The notes: a model not told the origin generated them from the sequence alone. A stretch of 64,000 bases of DNA from JAYODW01 sp038116745 (GCA_038116745.1 JAYODW010000019.1:1-64000), one strand, 5' to 3'; shown: positions 52,160 to 61,677, counted from the first letter of the stretch. Numbers and translations are program-made.

Positions 52160-52879
52160 GTGGCCGCCGGTCCCGTTCTCTACCAGTTCCAGTGTTCGCA
52201 GTTCTGTGCGAAAGCTCGCTGGGCGCTGGACGTGAAGGGGATCAGCTATCGGACGGTCGACCTTCTGCCCGGGCGACATGAGAAAACCATCGCGCGTCTG
52301 GCGCAGCGCACACAGGTACCGCTGCTGATACTCGACGATCAGGTAGTGCAGGGATCGGACGCGATCCTGACCTGGTCGGACCGGGCACAGCCTCTGCCGC
52401 GGCTGACCCCGGTGGGCTCGGAAGACGCCGCCATGGCCCACGAATGGGAACGTAGTGCGGACAAGCACCTGGCCGTGCCGCTGCGTCTGCTGTTGTTTGC
52501 GCACCTGCTGCCTGACCGCTCGCTCGCTTTACCGATCCTCGGCGCAGGCTGCAGCTGGTGGACCCGGCAGCTAGCTGCGCTGACCTATCCCGCGCTGCGT
52601 CGGCGCCTGAGCGCGGCGCTGGGCTTGTCGGAGACGGCGGTGAGCGCGGCTGCACAGCAGCTGGACCGGACGTGCGAGCAGTTCGAGGCACGTCTTGAAA
52701 AACGGCGATTTCTCGCCGGGCCGGTATTTTCCAGAGCCGACCTGGCAACTGCCGCCGCGCTGGCGCCCTGCTGGCAGGCGCCATCCGGGCTGCCGCCGGC
52801 GTTGAGCGCCATCTACGACCGATTGCGTAAACGCCCGCTCGGCCGCTGGGCCGAGGCTGTACACCAGCAGAATCATTGA
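52160..52879 (+). CDS. Glutathione S-transferase-like protein
   Basis: A 239-residue GST-fold protein. The thioredoxin-like N-terminal domain starts VLYQFQCSQFCAKARWAL, with QVPLLILDDQ as the cis-Pro segment, and a helical C-terminal domain ends in LRKRPLGRWAEAVHQQ. It starts GTG at 52160, 5 nt after the selenoprotein stop, or at 52118 inside that gene. It is the last gene of the redox run and may use glutathione as thiol source. It faces the DUF1501 gene, which ends 15 nt further on the other strand. Confidence 0.85.
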   Translation: MAAGPVLYQFQCSQFCAKARWALDVKGISYRTVDLLPGRHEKTIARLAQRTQVPLLILDDQVVQGSDAILTWSDRAQPLPRLTPVGSEDAAMAHEWERSADKHLAVPLRLLLFAHLLPDRSLALPILGAGCSWWTRQLAALTYPALRRRLSAALGLSETAVSAAAQQLDRTCEQFEARLEKRRFLAGPVFSRADLATAAALAPCWQAPSGLPPALSAIYDRLRKRPLGRWAEAVHQQNH

Positions 52880-52894
52880 GCGCCGCGGCCTGCC

Positions 52895-54091
52895 TCAGGC
52901 TGCGAATATTGGAAAGGTCTCGAAATGCCCTTTGAGCACCTGGTCAGCACAATCGGCTTTGAGCCAGCCGTCGATAGCCGTCGCGTAGACCCGCCGGAAG
53001 TCCGTGGTGAACGAGAGGTTATCCGTTTCGTCGAGCGCGGTGAGGTCGGGCGGCTGTCCATAATGTCCGCCGCGCACGCTTTTGCCGGCGAGGAGCATGA
53101 CATTCGCGGTGCCATGATCCGTGCCGAGATTGGTGTTTTCGCCTGCGCGGCGGCCGAATTCTGAGAACAGCATCACGGCCACCCGGTCGGCCATGCCGAG
53201 GCGCTCCATGTCGGCCAGAAAGCCGTGCACCGCATCAGCGACATAGGTCAGCAGGCGCTGATGCAGATTCGCCTGCTGCACGTGGGTGTCAAACGCGTTG
53301 TTGCGAAAGCCCAGGTAATACAGGCGCGCCGGCAGGCCGGCGTTGATACAGGCGGCAACCTTGTCGAGCTGCAGCGGGACCAGGCCGTAGTCCACCGGCG
53401 TACGGTAGTTGCGCCAGGCTTCACGGACCAGCAGGGATGCTTCACTGGCGCTCCTGGCTACCCGATTCAGGAAATCACGCGACGGGTTACCGGTTTCGGT
53501 GGTCTCGAAATCGTTCATGACGCCTTGCTCTGAGCGCAGCACCAGGCGCTGAAACCGCTCTGGCTCATCAAAGACTACCGGGGTGTGAAAGCGGCTGGTC
53601 ACGGCGAGAGACTGCTGGGTGTCGACATTAACCAGGTAATTGGCCGGGGCCGAGGGCGCCATCGCGTCGGCCAGGCGCCCATACCAGCCATAAGCGTCGC
53701 CGCTGTTCGGTGAGCCGGTGTGCCAGTAAGCCATGGAGGTGAAATGCGAATAGGAAGGCTGCGCATAGCCACAGCCGTGCACGATGGCGAGCTGGCCGTC
53801 ATTCCACAGCCGGTGCAGGCCGCCCAGCCCGGGATTCATGCCCCAGTGCTCATCAAGCTGGAGCAGTTTTTCCTGACGCAGGCCGAGTTTCGGGCGCAGC
53901 TGGTAATAGGTGTCATCACCGAACGGCACAATGGAGTTCAGGCCGTCGTTCCCGCCGGAGAGCTCGAAGACCACCAGGATGGGCTGGTCCGGCGTCGCGG
54001 CTTCGGTGGCACGGCTGAGCAGGGACAGGGGCGCAATAGCGCTCGCCCCGACTGCCGCGGCTTGCGAAAGAAACTGGCGTCGATTGCGCAT
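52895..54091 (-). CDS. DUF1501 protein with Tat-like leader
   Basis: A 398-residue DUF1501 (sulfatase-like fold) protein. The N-terminus RNRRQFLSQAAAVGASAIAPL looks like a twin-arginine signal. The family blocks ILVVFELSGGNDGLNSIVPFG and EFGRRAGENTNLGTDHGTANVM (last-strand metal-type motif) are present. The function is not established. It is the second gene after a DUF1800 gene (6 nt between), a pairing seen in many bacteria. It was probably transferred as a unit with its neighbour; the role may be in extracellular polymer or surface metabolism. Confidence 0.9.
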   Translation of the reverse strand: MRNRRQFLSQAAAVGASAIAPLSLLSRATEAATPDQPILVVFELSGGNDGLNSIVPFGDDTYYQLRPKLGLRQEKLLQLDEHWGMNPGLGGLHRLWNDGQLAIVHGCGYAQPSYSHFTSMAYWHTGSPNSGDAYGWYGRLADAMAPSAPANYLVNVDTQQSLAVTSRFHTPVVFDEPERFQRLVLRSEQGVMNDFETTETGNPSRDFLNRVARSASEASLLVREAWRNYRTPVDYGLVPLQLDKVAACINAGLPARLYYLGFRNNAFDTHVQQANLHQRLLTYVADAVHGFLADMERLGMADRVAVMLFSEFGRRAGENTNLGTDHGTANVMLLAGKSVRGGHYGQPPDLTALDETDNLSFTTDFRRVYATAIDGWLKADCADQVLKGHFETFPIFAA

Positions 54092-54097
54092 AGTGTC

Positions 54098-55921
54098 TTA
54101 CCCCAGCTGGTACTCGGGTCTGCTCAGCATGACGTGCAGCAGTACGCGGAGCGGTTCTTCCATGTTGGTGCCTGAAGCCAGGACATCGGCCGTGCCGAGG
54201 TTTTCCTCGAACGATCCCGCGAGCGCATCGCGGACGTCCTCGGGCAGGGGCACAGAGAAAAATCGGGTAATGAAGTAGTCGACTACGGCGCGTGGCGTGG
54301 CCAGCTCCTGGGTCAGCACCATGTGTGACAGATCAAGCCGGGCCAGGTCGCGTTCGATCGGTTTGACCCGTTCGATCGCCATCTGCCAGCCGCGGTAGCT
54401 GCCGTAGCGCGTATTGAACGCCTCCTCGCGATCCACCTGGTTTGACATCGCCATCATGCTCTCGCCCATGTCGCTGGCCGCGTCCACCGGGCGCGTCGCG
54501 TAGGCCATGTCGTGGCCCGCGCGTAGCCGTCGATGCACCGAGCGGATCTCATCACCGGTCGGGTAGACCGGGTAGCGGTCCTCGGGGATGAATTCGATAT
54601 CGGGAAGCACGACATTAAGCGCGAAGTTGCCGCGCTCGATGAGCTGGCTGGGGGTGATCCAGCTGCGGCCGTAGCTCCAGCCGGCCACCGTTGGCGGGTG
54701 CATCAGACGCTGGCCGAGCGCGCCGGTGACGAGATTGAAGTCCGGGGCCCCGGGGAGATTGTCGAGCCCCAGTTTGCGGTAGGTTGAAATGACCAGTTCA
54801 ACCGGGCTTTTGATGCGCGTGCCCATGGCGCTGTCCGCGTAGAACGCCTGCGACAGAAACAGAGTTTCCAGGAACGGACGCAGTTGGTAGCCGCCGGCTT
54901 TGAGCTCGACGCCGAGTGCCGCCACCAGTTCAGGGTCCGGGTTGTCTTCAGCGAAAAAGCGATAGATCTTCCGCGCCAGGAATTCGGGTGTGGCCGGATG
55001 CGCCAGGATGCGGTCAATGATGTCCACCCCATCGAAGCGACCGGTGCTGCCGAGAAAAGTCTTCTCGCCATCATCGTGCTCGTCCTGGTTAACGTGGAAA
55101 TCGGTGCCGACGAAGTTCCAGCCGGTAAAGGCCCGCGCGGCCTCGCGGATGTCGTGCTCGGAATAATTACCCACGCCCATAGTGAACAGTTCCATGATCT
55201 CGCGCGCGAAGTTTTCGTTCGGAGAGCCCTTTACGTTCACCCCGGCATCGAGATAGGCGAGCATGGCCGGATCCTGTGCCACGGCAATCAGCAGGGTGCG
55301 GAAATCACCCAGGCCTGACGCCTGGAATAACTGCAGCTGCTGCAGCATCTTGCGGTAATCGCGCACTTTCTCTTCGTTGGTGGCGAAATGGCCATGCCAG
55401 AAAAGCGCCATCTTTTGTTCCAGCGGACGCGGTGACAGCAGCATGCGCTCCGCCCACCACTGCGACACGCGGTCAGTCTCGAGCATGCTCGCGCGCAGCC
55501 AGTAGAAAAACTTGTTGACGATCGGCTGCATCGGGCGATTGCCGCCGGCTTTGACTTTGATCCCGAGCGCCTCGCCAGTCTCCTCGGCCAGTTTTGTGGT
55601 CGCCGGCCGGCTCGGCGGGAACGGGTCCAGGCCGGGATCAAAAATACCCGAGTGCTCGAACGGAGCGAGGTCTGCGGCCGGCGCACCCTCGAAATACACG
55701 AGGTAGCGCACTGCCCCCTGAGGGCCGAGCGCGGTCAGGCGGTCAATTTCTGCGGGGGTCCCGCCGAAACCGGCGCGCTCAAGCAGGTGAGCAGCATGGG
55801 CCCTGTTCCACTGTGCAGCATCGATCGGCGCAAGGGTGGTGTAGGTGACATCAGCGCTGGCGGCTAAGCTCACCAGGAGCAGGCAAAGGCCGGGCGTGAG
55901 GTGTCTGGAGGTCCGTCGCAT
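54098..55921 (-). CDS. DUF1800 secreted protein
   Basis: A 607-residue DUF1800 protein with an N-terminal signal peptide (MRRTSRHLTPGLCLLLVSLAASA, cleaved near residue 24). Typical blocks are AAHLLERAGFGGTPAEID, MALFWHGHFATNEEKVRDYRK, NFAREIMELFTMGVGNYSEHDI and AREAARAFTGW-like segments. The function is unknown. It is transcribed directly before the DUF1501 gene with 6 nt between them, so the pair forms an operon. Confidence 0.9.
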   Translation of the reverse strand: MRRTSRHLTPGLCLLLVSLAASADVTYTTLAPIDAAQWNRAHAAHLLERAGFGGTPAEIDRLTALGPQGAVRYLVYFEGAPAADLAPFEHSGIFDPGLDPFPPSRPATTKLAEETGEALGIKVKAGGNRPMQPIVNKFFYWLRASMLETDRVSQWWAERMLLSPRPLEQKMALFWHGHFATNEEKVRDYRKMLQQLQLFQASGLGDFRTLLIAVAQDPAMLAYLDAGVNVKGSPNENFAREIMELFTMGVGNYSEHDIREAARAFTGWNFVGTDFHVNQDEHDDGEKTFLGSTGRFDGVDIIDRILAHPATPEFLARKIYRFFAEDNPDPELVAALGVELKAGGYQLRPFLETLFLSQAFYADSAMGTRIKSPVELVISTYRKLGLDNLPGAPDFNLVTGALGQRLMHPPTVAGWSYGRSWITPSQLIERGNFALNVVLPDIEFIPEDRYPVYPTGDEIRSVHRRLRAGHDMAYATRPVDAASDMGESMMAMSNQVDREEAFNTRYGSYRGWQMAIERVKPIERDLARLDLSHMVLTQELATPRAVVDYFITRFFSVPLPEDVRDALAGSFEENLGTADVLASGTNMEEPLRVLLHVMLSRPEYQLG

Positions 55922-55978
55922 CGCGAAGTCCTGAGGTGACTGCGCGATGAATTATAGGGGCGCTGTCGCCCGGGCCAA

Positions 55979-57154
55979 CTATGCGGCGCTCGTTCCCGTG
56001 GCTAACGCGTATGCGGCGACCGGATCGCGAACGCCTTTCAGCGTCACGGCGCGTGGTGGTTCGAAGCCGAGATCCGCTGCGTTACTGCAGGCAGCGACGA
56101 CGGCGGCCGACGCAACGGCCGTGATCGGCGCGGCCGCGCCGCACAGACGTGCCGCGAGGTTCACGGTCTCGCCGATTACCGAGTAGTCGAGCTGGCGCTC
56201 GGAGCCGACGTTGCCGACCAGCGCGCGGCCGCAGTGGATCCCGATCCCGAGGCGCAGCATCGGTTCACCCTGCGCCCCGTTCGATGCCGCCGTCCGACGC
56301 AGAATATCGAGGGCACAGCGGCAGGCGTTCACTGCGCCGTCTGCGCCGTCGAACACCGCCATGACGCCGTCGCCGGCAAATTTATCGACGTCGCCTCCGT
56401 GCTGGTACACGCTGTCGACCTGCATCCCTAGACTTGCGCTGAGTTCGGTGAACAAGGCGCGTGGTTCAACCTCCTGGCTCAGCTGCGTATATCCCCGGAC
56501 ATCCGAAAACAGGATGCACAGCTCTTCCTCCTGAGGCGGCGGTAGGATCCCGGTTCGGGTGTAGGCCTGCACCATCTGCTGCGTCCGCCGTGAGACATAC
56601 CGGTTCAGATTGCTGCGCAACTCTTCCATTTCCTGAAGGCTGCGGTAGCGCTCCAGCTGTCCGCGCAGCCGGGCGTCCAGCACAGTGAGGTTGACCGGTT
56701 TAGTGACGAAGTCGTCCGCGCCGGCAGCGAACGCCGTGTTGACGTGTTCAGTCTCATCGGCAGCCGTCATACACAGGACAGGCGTGCGCCGGTAAGCGGT
56801 CTCCGCGCGCAGCGCGCGACACAGGTCAAGCCCGCCGAGACCGGGCATGTAGAGATCGATCAGGAACCCATCGAATGTGCGGTGCCGCGCCTTCTCCAGC
56901 GCGTCGTCGCCGTTAGTCGCCGTGACAACCTCGAAGCCCTTGAGGCGCAGCACCCGGGCAAGAAGGTTGCGTACAGTTCCCTCATCGTCGACTACCAGAA
57001 TGGCGTTGTCAGGCTGGTGTCGAGCCGGGCGATTGCCCTCGCCATGACCAGGTTGAAACCTTTGGCCTGGCGCTCTGACAAGTTGAAGTGGTGACCTGGA
57101 GTGGGTAGCAGCGGCACTGACGCCTGTTTCCAGGGGTTTCGATTGACTCAGCAT
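55979..57154 (-). CDS. Response regulator with adenylate/guanylate cyclase domain
   Basis: A 391-residue signalling protein. A receiver domain (about 50-165) has acidic pocket residues in LVVDDEG and the phospho-acceptor D100 in FLIDLYMPGL. A coiled-coil linker (about 165-205, LERYRSLQEMEELRSNLNRYVSRRTQQM) leads to a class III cyclase domain (about 215-385) with LFSDVRGYTQLS and KFAGDGVMAVF, which carries the metal aspartates. It would make cAMP or cGMP on phosphorylation. The kinase partner is not visible. The N-terminal 48 residues have no clear domain. It lies between the DUF1800 and DjlA genes on the minus strand. Confidence 0.9.
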   Translation of the reverse strand: MLSQSKPLETGVSAAATHSRSPLQLVRAPGQRFQPGHGEGNRPARHQPDNAILVVDDEGTVRNLLARVLRLKGFEVVTATNGDDALEKARHRTFDGFLIDLYMPGLGGLDLCRALRAETAYRRTPVLCMTAADETEHVNTAFAAGADDFVTKPVNLTVLDARLRGQLERYRSLQEMEELRSNLNRYVSRRTQQMVQAYTRTGILPPPQEEELCILFSDVRGYTQLSQEVEPRALFTELSASLGMQVDSVYQHGGDVDKFAGDGVMAVFDGADGAVNACRCALDILRRTAASNGAQGEPMLRLGIGIHCGRALVGNVGSERQLDYSVIGETVNLAARLCGAAAPITAVASAAVVAACSNAADLGFEPPRAVTLKGVRDPVAAYALATGTSAA

Positions 57155-57208
57155 GGTTCCAAGGCTCGGCGCAGGATGGACCAGACTGCACCCTGCACGA
57201 AATATCAG

Positions 57209-58006
57209 TCAGGAACTGTGACCTGCGTCACGTAATCGCTCATAAGCAGCGCGGATCTCCTGAGTTTTTTCCGTGGCCACCTTTAGCATCTCTTCGGGCA
57301 ATCCTTTGGACGCAAGCTTGTCCGGATGATGCTGACTCATCAGACGCCGATAGGCCCGCTTGATGTCGGCCTGTCCGGCGTCTGGCTTAACGCCCAGGAT
57401 GGCGCGCGCCGAGTCGAGCGACATGATCTCCGGCCTGGACGTGCGCTGACGCCCGTGCGCGCCGCGCGCAGCCTCAACCAGCGCCACCAGCTGCTCGAGC
57501 TGCGCGGGCGCGAAGCCGAGTCGTGCTGCACAGTGGCGCAGGACATCGAGCTCGCGCGGGTGCAGTTCGCCGTCCGCGTAGGCTGCGTGCAGCTGGATCT
57601 CGATAAACATCTGCAGCAGGGTGGTGCGCCGCCGACATTCCCGCACCAGCTGGGCGAGGACCGCGTCGAGGTTGAAACTGGCCTCTCGACCGCTGCGAAA
57701 CAGGGACTCTGCGACCTGGATCTGATCCGGGCTGAGGCGCATCTCGCGCATGACGGCGCGTGCGTGGTCAATTTCATCGCGCGTGACGCGACCATCCGCC
57801 TTGGCCAGGTGACCCATGACCGAAAAGGTGGCGGTGAAAAAGGCCAGCTGGATCCGCTCATTGAGACTGGCTCCCGTGTCAGCGCTCGCGCTGGCGTCAA
57901 GGCCGTGATCGAAATGATGTCCGACTGCAGCCCCGAACAGCGCGCCCAGCGGGCCGCCGAGCATGAAGCCGAAAGCACCTCCGACAACTTTTCCCCACCA
58001 CGCCAT
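57209..58006 (-). CDS. djlA: DjlA-type membrane J-domain co-chaperone
   Basis: A 265-residue DjlA-like protein. The glycine-rich N-terminal helix (VVGGAFGFMLGGPLGALFGAAVGHHFD, about 7-33) is the membrane segment of the family. A TerB-type helical domain (about 50-175) follows. The J domain lies at the C-terminus with HHPDKLASKG near 237, so the DnaK-stimulating HPD is intact. It is a DnaK co-chaperone at the inner membrane. A MAWWGKVVGG start matches enterobacterial DjlA proteins in pattern. Confidence 0.92.
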   Translation of the reverse strand: MAWWGKVVGGAFGFMLGGPLGALFGAAVGHHFDHGLDASASADTGASLNERIQLAFFTATFSVMGHLAKADGRVTRDEIDHARAVMREMRLSPDQIQVAESLFRSGREASFNLDAVLAQLVRECRRRTTLLQMFIEIQLHAAYADGELHPRELDVLRHCAARLGFAPAQLEQLVALVEAARGAHGRQRTSRPEIMSLDSARAILGVKPDAGQADIKRAYRRLMSQHHPDKLASKGLPEEMLKVATEKTQEIRAAYERLRDAGHSS

Positions 58007-58259
58007 GTCAGCCTTCAGGCCTTTCCTGCCGGCGCAGTTGACGGATGCGGGAAACGAGGGAGCGCGGCTTTCATGTCAGGAGATGGACTCAAGTCGAGGT
58101 GCCCCTCCGCCCGGCGTTAGCACCGATAACGGGGACGCAGTTCGTGGCGAACGCATAATCCACTGGCGGGTCCTGAATCGGGATCCAGACAGCGATCTCG
58201 CGCAGATAAGGCTCGTCGGGGTTCATTGCGGGATGCGGGCGTGTTCCGGAGCAGAGTCC

Positions 58260-58580
58260 TCAGCCGGCATGGTCCCGTCTGAGCGCGTAGCGATGGGTCT
58301 CCAGAATGTCCTCAAAGCGCTCGGCCAGAGCGCTGCCTTCCTCAACATGGTCGACATAGAAGCGCGTCAGCCCGCGCATCAATCCTTCGCAGTCCCGCGC
58401 GCGCGGCTGCGCCAGCGCGCGCCGCTGCAGGCGCCGCAGATAGCGCAGGAAAAACCAGTCAGTGGACTGCTCTGCCGGTCGTTCATCTTCCAGTTCGCGG
58501 ATATGCCGCCGTAGCAGCTCGCGAAACTCGACGACCCCGGAAGAGACAAAATGTGTGCCGCTGGTGCCCTCAGGCGGCAT
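58260..58580 (-). CDS. Small protein coupled to the amidohydrolase gene, no known family
   Basis: A 106-residue protein rich in Arg, Glu and Leu that should be largely helical: REFRELLRRHIRELE-like start, LRYLRRLQRRALAQPRAR in the middle and EDILETHRYALRRDH at the end. No domain recognised. Its ATG (58578-58580) overlaps the end of the amidohydrolase gene by 11 nt, as in coupled genes. The longer open frame to 58694 runs inside that gene and is not used. Whether it is a real product is less certain than its neighbours. Confidence 0.5.
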   Translation of the reverse strand: MPPEGTSGTHFVSSGVVEFRELLRRHIRELEDERPAEQSTDWFFLRYLRRLQRRALAQPRARDCEGLMRGLTRFYVDHVEEGSALAERFEDILETHRYALRRDHAG

Positions 58581-59727
58581 CGGGCAGCTCGACGTTGTAG
58601 AGCCTCGCCGCGTTATCCCACAGGATTTTGCGCCGCACATCGTCATCGCAGTCTGCGAGCCCGGTGGCAATGCGCTCGTGCACCTCGTCACCATAGAGCG
58701 AGGTCGGGTGCGGGAAATCCGTCTCGAATAACACGTTGTCCACGCCGACCTTGTCGATCAGGCGCCGCGGTGCGACCTGCTCGAACCAGTAGCAGCCGTA
58801 CACGTTGCGGGCGAAATACTCCGACGGCAGCAACGTCAGCTCAGGTCGCTCTTCGGCAACATGATTGCCGAGAAACTGGTAGTCGAGTGCTTCGAGCAGG
58901 AACGGAATCCAGCCGATGCCGGACTCGACGGAAACGAACTTGATCGTGGGGTAGCGCGCCAGCACGCCGCTCAGCAGCAGGTCGGTCAGCTGCATGCCGT
59001 TGCGCATGAAGAACTCGACCGAGAGCTCCGTGAAGGTCGCCATCTTGCCGTACACGGAGAGCTTGTCCCGGTTGAGTCCGCCTTCCATGTTGCCGGAGCC
59101 GATGTGGAAACTGATCGGCAGGTCGAGCTCGCAGGCGACCTCCCACAGCGGGTCCCAGTGATGGTCACCGATCACCGGCTGCCCGAAGGAATGCGGCTCG
59201 CCGGTGAAGAGGATCCCGTGGTGCCCGCGCGCCGCGCAGCGGCGGACCTCTTTGACGGCAGCGTCAATGTCCCAGAACGGGATCGAGGTGATCGGCAGCA
59301 GCCGGCGCGGATCAGCCGCCGCCCACTCGGTCTGCCAGTCGTTGTAGACCTCGACGCAGGCCAGCATCAGCTCCGGGTCACCGAGCTGCAGGAAGGCCTG
59401 GTTGCCGAAGCCGCCGACGTTAGGGTAGAGCACCATCGCCCAGATCCCCATGTCGTCCATGTACTTGAGGCGTGCCTGGGGGTCGTAGGCGCCGGGATGC
59501 ATCTCGCTGTAGCCCTTAGGAGGGTGTTTCATGCTGCCGACGCCGGCGGTCGCCGTCAGCCCCAGCTTCGAGATCCGTCGTTCGCCGATCTGCCAGTACT
59601 GGGTGCCGTCCGCCGCATCTGTAACCCGCGGCACCAGCGGACGCATGCGCTCGGGCACGCGGCTGGTCCACACGTCCGGTGTCTCGGTGATGTGGGTGTC
59701 GACGTCGATGATGGTGTAGCTGGTCAT
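58570..59727 (-). CDS. Amidohydrolase (amidohydrolase_2 family)
   Basis: A 385-residue TIM-barrel protein. IDVDTHITETPDV carries the first metal-site His (D-T-H), a mid-barrel His is in SFHIGSGNM, and FETDFPHPTSLY carries the last-strand Asp. It is the third amidohydrolase_2 protein in the window (with 19637 and 38061). The start at 59727 follows GGGAGC; the frame stays open to 60270 but overlaps the next gene on the other strand. The D-acylamino-acid amidohydrolase gene diverges from it, 72 bp away. Confidence 0.9.
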   Translation of the reverse strand: MTSYTIIDVDTHITETPDVWTSRVPERMRPLVPRVTDAADGTQYWQIGERRISKLGLTATAGVGSMKHPPKGYSEMHPGAYDPQARLKYMDDMGIWAMVLYPNVGGFGNQAFLQLGDPELMLACVEVYNDWQTEWAAADPRRLLPITSIPFWDIDAAVKEVRRCAARGHHGILFTGEPHSFGQPVIGDHHWDPLWEVACELDLPISFHIGSGNMEGGLNRDKLSVYGKMATFTELSVEFFMRNGMQLTDLLLSGVLARYPTIKFVSVESGIGWIPFLLEALDYQFLGNHVAEERPELTLLPSEYFARNVYGCYWFEQVAPRRLIDKVGVDNVLFETDFPHPTSLYGDEVHERIATGLADCDDDVRRKILWDNAARLYNVELPDAA

Positions 59728-59799
59728 GGGCGATGCTCCCGATCCGTGTCGGATGACGTACGGGTTTAATGCTAATCTGGACCAGTCCCCCCCGGCTAC

Positions 59800-61521
59800 A
59801 TGGTGAACGGCATGACCTATGACCTGGTGATTAAAAACGGTTTCATAGTTGACGGCTCCGGCGGGCCACGCTTCCCGGCAGATGTCGGTGTAAAGAACGG
59901 TCGCATCGCGCGGATCGGACGTATCAACGAGCGGGCCGACCGGGTGATCAATGCCGACGGCCAGGTCGTCTCGCCCGGATTTGTCGACGGCCACACCCAC
60001 ATGGACGCGCAGGTGTTCTGGGATCCACTCGGCTCGTGCTCCTGCTACCACGGCGTGACTACGGTGATCATGGGGAACTGCGGCTTCACCCTCGCACCCT
60101 GCGCTGAGAAGGACGCGGATTTCGTGTTCCGAAATCTTGAACGCGCTGAAGATCTCTCCCGTGACGCCATGCGGGCCGGCATCAACTGGCGCTGGGAAAC
60201 CTTCCGCGAATATCTCGACGTCATCGACAGCCTGCCCAAGGGCATAAATTACGGCGGCTACATTGGTCACTCTGCTTTGCGCACCTACGTCATGGGCGAG
60301 CGCGCCTTCAGCGAGCAGGCGACGACCGACGACCTCAAGCGCATGCGCGCGGAGGTGCAGGATGCGCTGCGTGCCGGCGCCATCGGTTTTTCGACCTCAC
60401 GCACCTACAACCATCTCACCTCCGACGATCGACCGGTCGCGAGCCGTGTCGCGGACTGGGACGAGGTACGGGCCATTGTCAACGCCATGGGTGAGCTAGG
60501 TGCCGGTATTTTTGAGCTGGCCGGCGAAGCGCCCGGACGCAGCGAACGGCGCCAGAAGGACTATTTCAACCGCCTGAAGCAGCTCGCTGTCGAGTCCGGC
60601 TGCCCGGTGACCTTCGGCATGCCCAGCATCCGCATCGCGCCGGATCTATGGCCGGCCTACTACGATCTCGGCGATGAGGTCGCGGAGGCCGGCGGGCGCC
60701 TGTTTGTCCAGGCCCACAGCCGCTCGATCTCGACCCTGCTGTCGTTCAAGTCGCATACCCCGTTCGACGCCTGGGACGTGTGGAAAGACGTGCGCAGCAA
60801 ACCGCTCGACGAGCAGAAAGTGCTGTTCCGCGATCCGGACATGCGCCGGCGTCTGCTCGAGGTGGCCACGCGACCGTACGAGGGGCCGGAAGTGGTCGGT
60901 GCCGAAGCCCGCCCGCCGGAATGGGACTGGCTGTACCTGTTCAACGACATCGGCGACGAGGAGCAGATGTCGGCCGTGGCTGAAAAGCGCGGCGTCCATC
61001 CGGTCGAGGCGATGATCGACATCGCGCTGGAGCGGGATTTCGATGCGTTCTTCCGCCAGCCGCTGGCCAACGAAGACCAGGATGCGGTGCTGGAAATGAT
61101 GAAACACCCGCGCAGCGTGGTCACCTTCTCGGATTCCGGCGCACACGTCGCCCAGATCATGGACTCCTCCCTGCAGACGCATCTGCTCGGGCACTGGGTG
61201 CGCGAGCGGGAGGCCTTCACGCTGGAAGAGGCCGTGCGCCTGATTACCCACGACACGGCGGCTGCCTGGGGGCTGTATGACCGCGGCATGGTGCGCGAGG
61301 GGCTGAATGCCGACCTGCTCGTGTTCGACCCGGACAACATTCAGCAGAACATGCCGACGCTCGTTAACGATCTGCCGGCCGGCGCGCAGCGCCTGCTGCA
61401 GACCTCACGCGGGATCTCGAGCACCATCGTCAACGGCGAAGTGCTGCTGGAAGATTCCCGGCCCACGGGCGCAACGCCCGGACAGCTGGTACGCGGACCG
61501 CTGGCCGCCGCAGCGCACTGA
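59800..61521 (+). CDS. N-acyl-D-amino-acid deacylase family amidohydrolase
   Basis: A 573-residue amidohydrolase_3 protein. GHTHMDAQVFWDP has the HxH metal motif and VIMGNCGFTLAPC the cysteine ligand position; FSDSGAHVAQ near 442 is the C-terminal metal-site block. It shares length and motif spacing with the protein at 16275, so both are paralogous. Two starts (59800 and 59812) are possible and neither has a strong Shine-Dalgarno. It is divergent from the amidohydrolase gene and could act on a related amide pathway. Confidence 0.88.
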   Translation: MVNGMTYDLVIKNGFIVDGSGGPRFPADVGVKNGRIARIGRINERADRVINADGQVVSPGFVDGHTHMDAQVFWDPLGSCSCYHGVTTVIMGNCGFTLAPCAEKDADFVFRNLERAEDLSRDAMRAGINWRWETFREYLDVIDSLPKGINYGGYIGHSALRTYVMGERAFSEQATTDDLKRMRAEVQDALRAGAIGFSTSRTYNHLTSDDRPVASRVADWDEVRAIVNAMGELGAGIFELAGEAPGRSERRQKDYFNRLKQLAVESGCPVTFGMPSIRIAPDLWPAYYDLGDEVAEAGGRLFVQAHSRSISTLLSFKSHTPFDAWDVWKDVRSKPLDEQKVLFRDPDMRRRLLEVATRPYEGPEVVGAEARPPEWDWLYLFNDIGDEEQMSAVAEKRGVHPVEAMIDIALERDFDAFFRQPLANEDQDAVLEMMKHPRSVVTFSDSGAHVAQIMDSSLQTHLLGHWVREREAFTLEEAVRLITHDTAAAWGLYDRGMVREGLNADLLVFDPDNIQQNMPTLVNDLPAGAQRLLQTSRGISSTIVNGEVLLEDSRPTGATPGQLVRGPLAAAAH

Positions 61522-61677
61522 TCCCTCTGCATCCGGTGCGGCTGCTCGCGGCCGCACCGACCTCCTGACGACGCCGGTCAGCGGCGTGCTAACCTCGCCC
61601 GGCAGCCGGCGCCAGCGCGTAATCGCCTGCAGCGCGTGGGTGTCCCGGGGCGCGGTCTAACATCAGGAGGGGAAGAC

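Noticed and set aside
58570..60270. 566-residue amidohydrolase starting at 60270
   Set aside because: The extra 181 residues lie antisense to the deacylase gene and have no domain; 59727 has a ribosome-binding site and the family N-terminus.
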